From an uncultured Holophaga sp. (GTDB lineage Bacteria > Acidobacteriota > Holophagae > Holophagales > Holophagaceae), in contig NZ_OY781925.1 in assembly GCF_963677305.1 (NCBI RefSeq), positions 557,501 through 621,500 on the forward strand: 64,000 nt of DNA. Reading direction: 5' to 3'. How positions within the stretch are numbered: the stretch's first letter is position 1; the number at the start of each line of letters is the position of its first letter. Shown here piece by piece: positions 8,578-15,550 of the stretch. A model generated the notes under the pieces. It saw only the letters and a list, made by a program, of their open reading frames with translations. It ran no database searches and was not told the DNA's origin. The position numbers and the translations under genes are program-made.

Positions 8578-11570
8578 AGGGGGTCGCCCCCCTCCCAGCG
8601 GATCCGCTCGGCCACCAGATCGAGACCGGTGCGGCGGGCGGCGGCATAGAGGGCCGGGCGGGTGAGGCCCAGGTCCTCGGCGGTCTCGCTCACCTGGAAG
8701 CTGTTCCTCAGGAGCCGGTCCAGGAGGAGGCGGCGCTGGAACTCCTGGGTGGCGCTGACCCAGGTCCCGGGGCGCTCGGGAAGGGGCTCCAGGAGCTCGG
8801 GGAAGTGCTCTGGCTGCAGGGGGCCCTGCCCGCAGCGGAGGATGGCCCGGGCCAGGGCGTGCTGGAGCTGGCGGAAGTTGCCCGGCCAGGGGCGGGACGC
8901 CAGGGCCCTGGGGAGGCCCGGAGCCAGCACCGGGCAGGGCAGGCCGTGCTCCTGGGCCAATTGGGCCACCAGGTGGGGCACCAGGAAGGGGAACTCATGG
9001 CGCCGCGCCTCCAGGGAGGGCAGGGGGATGACCGTGCCCTGGAGCCGGAAGAGGAGGTCAGAGCGGAAGCGGCCCTCCGCGCTGAGCTGCTCCAGGTCCC
9101 GGTGGGTGGCTGCCACGAAGCGCACATCCACCTTCCGGCTCCGCTCGCTCCCCACCCGGCGCAGTTCCCGTTCCTGGAGGACCCGGAGCAGGAGGGACTG
9201 GAGCCGGGGCGAGAGGTCGGCGATCTCGTCCAGGAAAAGGGTGCCGTCCTCGGCCTGCTCGATGGCCCCCCTCCGGTCCCGGTCGGCCCCGGTGAAGGCG
9301 CCCCGCACATGGCCGAAGAGCTCGCTCTCGAGAAGGCCCTCGGCGAAGGCCGCGCAGTTCACGGGCACCAGGGGACCCCTCCGCTGGGAGAGCCGGTGCA
9401 GCTCCCAGGCCGCCAGCTCCTTGCCTGAGCCGCTGGGGCCCTGGATGAGGACCGGCAGGGTGCTGGGGGCCACCCGGGCCAGCTCCCGCAGGGCGGTTGC
9501 CAGGGGCTCGGAGCCATCCGAGAGCAGGCGCAGGGTCAGGGGTGCCGGGGCGGGCGATGCCGGCCTGAGCCGGGCCACCCAAGGGGCCGAGATCTCCACG
9601 GCGCGGAGCCCGCCGGGGTCGCCCTCCTGAGGGAGGCCCACGAGGGCCGTGCCCACCCGGCTGCCATCCCAGTGGAGGGGCCAGCTCCACCAGACCCGGT
9701 CCCCGGCCATGCCGGGAGCTGACGCACCCGGATCCAGGAGGCGGGCGAGCAGGGGCTCCGGGGGGCGCTCCCCCTGACCCAGGGCCCCGCCCTCCCAGCA
9801 GATCCAGGTGGGATGGCGGCGGCTGGCCAGCCAGGTCTCCAGGGCGTCCCTGGGGTCCAGGGGGGTCGGGGTGGGGGCCTGGGGCCAGAGGCCCTTGAGC
9901 TTGGCCAAGTGGATCCCCGAGCGGGATCGGTCCGCAAGGGCTTGAAGCTTGAGGAGCTTCCCGGCGCTTCTCTCCTCCGGGCGCCCCTGGAGGAGGCCCA
10001 GGCCGAGCTCCAGGCGGAGGAGCTGGCTGGGGCAGCCCTCCCAGAGCGCCCAGAAATGGGCGGGGCTGCCATACCCCCGGATGAGTCTGAGATAGGCCCA
10101 TTGGAGCGCCTCCTCTGCATCCAGGTCGGGGAGTCCCCGGGCGAAGTCCCCGGCCAGGAAGGCCTCCAGCAGACAACGGAAGCTGCTGGGGGAGAGGCGG
10201 GGCAACGCCTCCTCGATGAGCCGGGTCTGACCGGTCCAGAGTCCCTGGTGGGCCCTGAGCACCCAGATGGGTTCGAAGTCTGGGTGCTCCTCCCGCAGGC
10301 ACTCCAGCAGGGGGGAAGCCCCCTTCCAGTCTCCCCGGCAGGCTTTCAGGAGAGCCCGGTCGTAGGTCTGGAAGGGCTCCGGCTGGGGGCCGGCGGCCTT
10401 CTGCCACGCCTCCAGGGCCGGGAGGTCCCCCCAGAAGAGGGCTGTGCTGCCGGCGTTGGCGGCGGCCCGCCCGGCCCAGAGGGGGCTCTCCAGTCGATGG
10501 AAGTGGGCGTGGGCCAGGGTGAAGGCCCGAAGAGCGCCTTCCAGGTCACGATCCAGAAAGGCCCGCCGTCCCTCGGCCATCCAGTGGAAGGGGTCGCTAC
10601 AGGGATGGGCCCGGCATCCCCAGGGGGGATAGCCCGGGGAGGCCGGCGCCGGCGTCCCGCCCCAGCGCATCCGCAGGCGGTCCAGGGTCGGGTCCCCTGA
10701 GGGCGGGGGGAGCTCTGCCGGGGTGCCCGCCAGGTCCGCCTGGATGGGGCGCTGCCAGGAGTGCTCCGGGGTCTGCCCCCGGAGGATGGCCTGGATCAGG
10801 GGCGGGGTCGGAGCGCCGAAGGCGAGGCCCCCCGGGGGCTCAGGGAGGCCCCTGCCCCGACCCCAGGCTCGGAGCCGGGGATCGATGACCCAGCGGTCCC
10901 CGGGGAGCTCCTGCAGCCAGGGGGCCTCCCGGTAGGCCTCCAGGACGGGGGGCAGGGGGTGCAGGAGGAAGGGCTCCAGGAGGCGGCCCTCCTCCGCCAG
11001 GAGGAGCTCCCAGGGGGGCCCCGGGGGCAGGCTGCCGGAGGGGAGCAGCCGCCCTTTCCCGTCCAGCCCTGACAGGAGGCGGCTCCACCAGCCCGGAGGC
11101 AGTCGGCAGACGCCCTCGGGCAGGAGGTGTTCCACAAAGGGGGGGACCTGGAGCTGCCCTTGCGGGTCTATGGCCCCCAGCCAGGGCAGCCAGCGGATGC
11201 ACTCCACCGGGTCCAGCAGGAGGGGTGCCCGGGCCCACCAGGCCTCGGAGCGCCCCTCCAGGAGCTCGGCCCAGCACCAGGCCTCGAGCTCTCCCTCCCG
11301 CTGCCGGGGCCGGGCTGGATCGGCCTGGGGGGTGCCATGGCGCAGCAGGGCGACCCAGCGGGGATCGGGCTGCTGCGCCCAGGTCCCGTCCCAGGGGCCG
11401 GGGCGGGGCCCCGCCTGCCATCTGGCCAGGGGCCAGCGTCCCTCCCGTCCTCCCAGGAGCCAGGCCTGCGAGAGGGCGCCCAGGGCCCAGGCCGCATCCC
11501 CCCAGCGGCGCCCCCGGGGCCTCCAGGGGGCCTCCCAGGAGCCCAGCCAGGAGGCGGCGAGCTCGGGCAC
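8559..11570 (-). CDS. Large sigma-54-dependent transcriptional activator with TPR-like N-terminus
   Basis: This 1003-residue bacterial enhancer-binding protein activates sigma-54 RNA polymerase by ATP hydrolysis. The AAA+ domain spans about residues 680-915: Walker A GPSGSGKE near 710, the sigma-54 contact loop GAFTGA near 756, Walker B LFLDEIAD, and the sensor region WPGNFRQL. A Fis-type helix-turn-helix ends the protein (VSETAEDLGLTRPALYAAARR). The N-terminal 650 residues are alanine/leucine/tryptophan-rich and look helical. They contain TPR-like stretches but no receiver, GAF or PAS domain, so the signal is unknown. The start is GTG at 11570, 5 bp after the upstream stop, with a weak ribosome-binding site. 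It is the last gene of a four-gene minus-strand unit. Confidence 0.88.
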   Translation of the reverse strand: MPELAASWLGSWEAPWRPRGRRWGDAAWALGALSQAWLLGGREGRWPLARWQAGPRPGPWDGTWAQQPDPRWVALLRHGTPQADPARPRQREGELEAWCWAELLEGRSEAWWARAPLLLDPVECIRWLPWLGAIDPQGQLQVPPFVEHLLPEGVCRLPPGWWSRLLSGLDGKGRLLPSGSLPPGPPWELLLAEEGRLLEPFLLHPLPPVLEAYREAPWLQELPGDRWVIDPRLRAWGRGRGLPEPPGGLAFGAPTPPLIQAILRGQTPEHSWQRPIQADLAGTPAELPPPSGDPTLDRLRMRWGGTPAPASPGYPPWGCRAHPCSDPFHWMAEGRRAFLDRDLEGALRAFTLAHAHFHRLESPLWAGRAAANAGSTALFWGDLPALEAWQKAAGPQPEPFQTYDRALLKACRGDWKGASPLLECLREEHPDFEPIWVLRAHQGLWTGQTRLIEEALPRLSPSSFRCLLEAFLAGDFARGLPDLDAEEALQWAYLRLIRGYGSPAHFWALWEGCPSQLLRLELGLGLLQGRPEERSAGKLLKLQALADRSRSGIHLAKLKGLWPQAPTPTPLDPRDALETWLASRRHPTWICWEGGALGQGERPPEPLLARLLDPGASAPGMAGDRVWWSWPLHWDGSRVGTALVGLPQEGDPGGLRAVEISAPWVARLRPASPAPAPLTLRLLSDGSEPLATALRELARVAPSTLPVLIQGPSGSGKELAAWELHRLSQRRGPLVPVNCAAFAEGLLESELFGHVRGAFTGADRDRRGAIEQAEDGTLFLDEIADLSPRLQSLLLRVLQERELRRVGSERSRKVDVRFVAATHRDLEQLSAEGRFRSDLLFRLQGTVIPLPSLEARRHEFPFLVPHLVAQLAQEHGLPCPVLAPGLPRALASRPWPGNFRQLQHALARAILRCGQGPLQPEHFPELLEPLPERPGTWVSATQEFQRRLLLDRLLRNSFQVSETAEDLGLTRPALYAAARRTGLDLVAERIRWEGGDPLQEHPR

Positions 11571-11575
11571 GGGAA

Positions 11576-11986
11576 CTACCGGGCGTCCATGAAGGGCTTG
11601 CTGATCTGCTTGTCGGTCTCCAGTTCGAAGGTGTAGATCCCGTAGAGGTCGACCTTCTGGGTGAACTTGAGGCGGATGGTGCAGGTTCCCTCATTGAGGC
11701 CGTTCGTGTTGCGGGTCTGGACATCCACCACCATGGCCCCTGGCTCCAGGGCCTCGGGCATGTCCATGTCTGAGGCCTTGGCCCGGAGCATCTTGACGAC
11801 GCCCTCCTTCCGCATCACCCCGGCACGGAAGGCGTTGTCCTCTGCTGCGCTCACCAGGGAGTTCCGGTTCAGGTAGGCCGGTCCGATCTTATAGGCAGCA
11901 GCGCCCAGGATGATCAGGATGACCAGGGAGACCAGGCAGCCGATCTTGCCTTCGCCGGCCTGGGAGGGGGATCTGTGCGTGTGCAT
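11576..11986 (-). CDS. Small single-pass membrane protein, function unknown
   Basis: The protein is 136 residues from the ATG at 11986, preceded by GAGG with a 6-nt spacing. A second in-frame ATG lies at 11998 and would add MRCP. One hydrophobic segment near residues 16-34 (IGCLVSLVILIILGAAAYKIG) anchors a soluble domain with alternating polar and hydrophobic strands (GTCTIRLKFTQKVDLYGIYTFELETDK). I recognise no family with certainty; it is reminiscent of small DUF4845-like membrane proteins. It lies between a PEGA/PDZ-like protein and the sigma-54 activator, with gaps of 5 to 14 bp, so all are probably co-transcribed. Confidence 0.72.
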   Translation of the reverse strand: MHTHRSPSQAGEGKIGCLVSLVILIILGAAAYKIGPAYLNRNSLVSAAEDNAFRAGVMRKEGVVKMLRAKASDMDMPEALEPGAMVVDVQTRNTNGLNEGTCTIRLKFTQKVDLYGIYTFELETDKQISKPFMDAR

Positions 11987-12000
11987 GGGGCACCTCATGT

Positions 12001-14040
12001 TCAGGGCGTCAGGGTTTCAAGCATGCGGGTGGCGGCCCGACTGGCCGAGGGGCCCTCGGGAGAGAGCAGGGTCGCGCCGGTGGCTTTGGCTGCCTGCCGG
12101 AAGGCCTCGGCGGCCTCCTGGGTATAGGCGGGACCGAGGGCGCTCAGGCAGAGGCCCCGGTTGAAGTCGATGGTGCCCTGGCTGACCCCCTGGGTGGCCT
12201 GGACCTTGGCCTCCCGGAGGGCCTGCAGGGCTTTCCCGTACTGGCGGAAGTGCATGTGGGTCCGGGCGAGGTTGAGCATGGCGAAGCCTGCGGCATCCCC
12301 CCGTTCGGCTGCGAGCTGCAGGCGGAGCTCCACCAGCATGAGGGGATAGCAGATCTCCGGTGCCTGCAGGGGCAGGCTCAGGGGAGCCAGGGTGACCTGG
12401 ACTTGGCAGGAGGTGGCACCCTGACCCAGGGTGGCCCTGCCTCCGGAGGCCACCTGTCGGAGCACCTGCCGGAAGGCCGCGACGCTGCCGACCGCCTGGC
12501 CATCAACCTGTGTGATGGCCTCATGGAGCCGGACTCCGGCCTTCAGAGCCTCTGGGGTGGCCTCTAGGACCCAGGGCCCGGGCTCTCCCGGGACGTCGAG
12601 GAGGGTGAGTCCCGTCCAGGGCTCGGATAGGCTCGGGATCCCGTTGAGGCGGGCCACCAGGGGGGCCAGGGGGTCCTGGTCCAGGGGCTTGATCCGGAGG
12701 GTCTCGCTGGGCCCATCCAGGGTGGAGAGCACCAGGTCCACCTGGGGATCACCGGGGACGGGGCGGGCGCTCAGGGTGAGCTCGGCACTGTGCTCCTCCT
12801 TGACTCTGGCCAGGGCGGCCCCTGGCCCCTCCTCTCCCCGGGCCGGGATGAAGCCCACCTGGGTGAGCTGCGTGCCCAGGTCCTGGAGGAGGCGGGTGAG
12901 GCGTGCCTGGTCGGGGACGGAACCTTCGACGCCGAGGAAGACGAGGCGGGGGTGGGGGCGGACCTGGAGGGTGGTCGTCTGGGCGTCCTTGATCTCCACC
13001 CGCCGGGTGCAGCTCCCCTCAGGGAAGTCCACGCGGAGCTCCACGGTGCCAGGACAGATCGGCAGCTCCCGGACAGGCAGGGGCCCCTGGCTGTGCCCAT
13101 CCAGGAAGAGCACCCCCCCCGGGGCGGCGGAGTTCACCGTCAGGGTGCCCCTGGCCGCCTCGAGGCGGACGGGTTCCAGGGTGTTATCGGCAAAGGGAGA
13201 CGAGAAAGAGGGGTCCAGGTCGAAGAGGCGGGGACGGTGGCAGGGGGCCTTGACTTCGATCCGATGGGGGCCGGGCTTGAAGCCATCCAGGATCAGGGCA
13301 TCACTGAGCTCCGCCAGGGGAATGCCGGCCTTGGCCGCCAGATCGGCCAGTCCTGCGGAGGCCTGACCCTGGGTGCTGCCCGCGGGCTGGCCGTCCAGCA
13401 GGACCTCGGCGCCGATGGGCGAGGTGTAGATCTTCAGGGTCGAGGAGCTCCGCTCGAGGCTCAGCTCCACCGCCTTGCTGGCCTTGGCCTCGAGGGCCAG
13501 GGCCAGTTCCCTGGGGGTGTAGCCCGGCCTTGCGTAGGCGAGCACATGCTGGCCGGGTGGCAGGTACAGGGTCGCTCTGGGCACAAGAGGTACCCGGTCG
13601 AGGCTCAGACGGCCCCCCTCCGGGGCCAGGGACAGGGAGACCTTGGCGAAGCGGGCACTGCGGGCGCTTTCATAGGCGTTCGAGAGCCGGGTGTTGGTGA
13701 GGCTGTGGTCGAGCTCGAAGGCGGGGTCCAGGTCCAGGATGGCCTCCAGGTGCTGCACAGCCTGCGGCCGCTTGGCGGGCACCCGATCCTCAAGCACCGC
13801 CAGCCAGTTGTAGCTCACACAGAGGATGGTCCGCTCTTCGGGCAGCAGGGCCGCCCCCTTGGGGCCTAGGGTGGCGATGATGGCCTCGAAGCGGGTGCTC
13901 GCCCCCTCCCGGTCCCCCTGGTTGGCCCACTGAGCCTTGGCGGCGCTGAAGGCGTCCCCTATGGCCGGATCCTGCCCGCGGAGCCCCGTGCTGGTGAGGA
14001 GTCCGAGGGCGAGGAGGCTCAGGGGAAGAAGGCGGCTCAT
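12001..14040 (-). CDS. Secreted PEGA-domain protein with PDZ-like and TPR segments
   Basis: This 679-residue protein begins with a clear signal peptide (MSRLLPLSLLALGLLTSTGLRGQD). I chose ATG 14040 over a longer frame because that frame runs into the upstream gene, and this ATG sits one base after its stop. PEGA-like beta domains occur around residues 130-250 (PPGQHVLAYARPGYTPREL; IYTSPIGAEVLLDGQPAG) and again near 290-340. A PDZ-like stretch appears near 490-580 (LHEAITQVDGQAVGSVAAF), and a TPR-like helical region ends the protein. PEGA domains are extracytoplasmic and linked to surface or envelope structures. Function is unassigned. It probably acts in the periplasm with the TPR protein immediately upstream. 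Confidence 0.82.
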   Translation of the reverse strand: MSRLLPLSLLALGLLTSTGLRGQDPAIGDAFSAAKAQWANQGDREGASTRFEAIIATLGPKGAALLPEERTILCVSYNWLAVLEDRVPAKRPQAVQHLEAILDLDPAFELDHSLTNTRLSNAYESARSARFAKVSLSLAPEGGRLSLDRVPLVPRATLYLPPGQHVLAYARPGYTPRELALALEAKASKAVELSLERSSSTLKIYTSPIGAEVLLDGQPAGSTQGQASAGLADLAAKAGIPLAELSDALILDGFKPGPHRIEVKAPCHRPRLFDLDPSFSSPFADNTLEPVRLEAARGTLTVNSAAPGGVLFLDGHSQGPLPVRELPICPGTVELRVDFPEGSCTRRVEIKDAQTTTLQVRPHPRLVFLGVEGSVPDQARLTRLLQDLGTQLTQVGFIPARGEEGPGAALARVKEEHSAELTLSARPVPGDPQVDLVLSTLDGPSETLRIKPLDQDPLAPLVARLNGIPSLSEPWTGLTLLDVPGEPGPWVLEATPEALKAGVRLHEAITQVDGQAVGSVAAFRQVLRQVASGGRATLGQGATSCQVQVTLAPLSLPLQAPEICYPLMLVELRLQLAAERGDAAGFAMLNLARTHMHFRQYGKALQALREAKVQATQGVSQGTIDFNRGLCLSALGPAYTQEAAEAFRQAAKATGATLLSPEGPSASRAATRMLETLTP

Positions 14041-14041
14041 G

Positions 14042-15493
14042 TCATTCGATCCGGAGCAGGAGGTCATTGGTGCGGTCGGCCAGGAGGATGCCCCCCTTGC
14101 GGTCCAGGGCGATGCCCCGGAAGCGCCCCGAGATGCCCAGGGTCTTGTAGGTGGCGGCCCGGAGGAGGGTCCCATCGGGTCCCCAGAGGACGATTCCCTC
14201 GAAATCGCCGTCCACCAGGGCGGCCACATGCCCGGCAGCGTCCGTGGCCAGAGCCAGCACGTTGCGGAAGGGGGTCGGGAGGCCCTGCCCATAGGGGATG
14301 GTGATCCGTGTCCCGCCCTTGTCGTCAAAGAAGATCAGGGATCGGTTGGCATCGGAGGCCCCCACGGCCCCGCCCAGGGGCTGGGGGGCCAGTCCAACCA
14401 AGGGGGGGGCGGGAAGGGTCCGGGGCTCACCTTGGAGGGGCAGTACCAGGAGGCCGCCCTTGCGGCCATCGGAGATCCAGAGGCTTCCCCACTCGTCGCT
14501 GATAGCCCCGGTGGGGGAGATGTCGGGTGGGAGGGGGAGAGCGCTGTGGGCATCCTTCACCAGACCGCTCTTGGTGGAGACCTGCCAGGGGCCGGGGAAG
14601 AGGACAGCACGCACGCCCCGGACGGGGGGGCCAGCGGGCTTGAGCTGTCCCCCTTCCAGGCAGGAGAGCTGGGTGTCATCCTGATAAATAAATAATTTAT
14701 CTGTTGAATCGAAGGCCAGGAGGGTCGGGGTGTTCAGCCACTTCTGGCGCCCCTCGGGCCAGGTGCCCGTGGACCGGAGGGCAGGTCTCTGGAGGCGCTG
14801 CCGGACCCGCAGGAGGATCTGGCAGGCGGCCTCTTCAGCCTCGGGGGTCCCGGGAGCCCCCTCCCTGACGCCCTGGAATACCCGCAGGCAGCCTTGGAGG
14901 TCGCCCTCCTGGTCGAGGAGTGCCGCCATCTCGAGCCCTGCCCGGGCTGCCAGGGGGGAGTGGGGGTCGGCCTGGAGGACGGTCCGCAAATGGCTCAGGG
15001 CCCGTGCCGGTGAACCCTGGCGGCGGTAGGCCAGGCCGAGGTCCAGCTGGGCTGCGAGGGCCGCCGGGTGGTCGGGGAAGAGGTCGCTCACCCGGTGGAA
15101 CTCGGCGATGGCCTCCTTGAGTCCCTCAGGGCCCTGGCTACGGGCGGCCAGGATCTCGCCTCTCAGAAGCAGTCCATCAGGTGCTGCCGGGCTGTCCAGG
15201 TGGTCCTTCCGGAGGCTGTCAAGGAGGGGAAGGGCCAGTTCGGGCCGGTGCTCCACCTGGGCGTGGTACCTGGCCTCGCGGAGCAGGGCCTCGGCGGCGA
15301 AGGGGGACTCAGGGGCCTGCTGGATGAGCTGGTTCCAGGTCTCGAGAGCCTCTGCGTAGGACTGTGCGGAGTAGGCGCGCTCTCCCGACCGGAAGAGCCG
15401 CTCTGCCAAGTCCGCTCCGCCCTGGGCCCCCAGAGGGGTTACCCCCAGAAGGAGGGCCAAGACTGCGCTGGTGCTCCATGGGGGGGTGGACAT
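14042..15493 (-). CDS. Secreted TPR / beta-propeller-like protein
   Basis: This 483-residue protein has an N-terminal signal sequence ending near GVTPLGAQG. Residues about 25-240 are TPR repeats of the BamD/YbgF-like type (ALETWNQLIQQAPESPFAAEALL; PDHPAALAAQLDLGLAYRRQG). Residues about 255-483 are beta-rich and propeller-like (GSLWISDGRKGG; ALDRKGGILLADRTNDLLLRIE), resembling NHL/SMP-30-type repeats. It heads a four-gene minus-strand unit with spacings of 1-14 bp. The linker between the two halves carries a striking AT-rich, rare-codon inverted repeat (listed separately). The enzymatic role, if any, is unknown; a periplasmic scaffold is likely. Confidence 0.8.
   Translation of the reverse strand: MSTPPWSTSAVLALLLGVTPLGAQGGADLAERLFRSGERAYSAQSYAEALETWNQLIQQAPESPFAAEALLREARYHAQVEHRPELALPLLDSLRKDHLDSPAAPDGLLLRGEILAARSQGPEGLKEAIAEFHRVSDLFPDHPAALAAQLDLGLAYRRQGSPARALSHLRTVLQADPHSPLAARAGLEMAALLDQEGDLQGCLRVFQGVREGAPGTPEAEEAACQILLRVRQRLQRPALRSTGTWPEGRQKWLNTPTLLAFDSTDKLFIYQDDTQLSCLEGGQLKPAGPPVRGVRAVLFPGPWQVSTKSGLVKDAHSALPLPPDISPTGAISDEWGSLWISDGRKGGLLVLPLQGEPRTLPAPPLVGLAPQPLGGAVGASDANRSLIFFDDKGGTRITIPYGQGLPTPFRNVLALATDAAGHVAALVDGDFEGIVLWGPDGTLLRAATYKTLGISGRFRGIALDRKGGILLADRTNDLLLRIE
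14683..14701. repeat. AT-rich perfect inverted repeat inside a coding region
   Basis: GATAAAT and ATTTATC are separated by 5 bases (AAATA). The repeat lies at the boundary between the TPR and propeller-like halves of the gene at 14042-15493. On the coding strand it forces AT-rich codons, including TTA, TTT, ATT and TAT in a row, unlike the rest of the GC-rich gene. Confidence 0.8.
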
Positions 15494-15550
15494 GAGGGGC
15501 CTCGATTACTGATTGTGCCTAGCCTATCACTCGGGGGAGATGTGAAAGCC

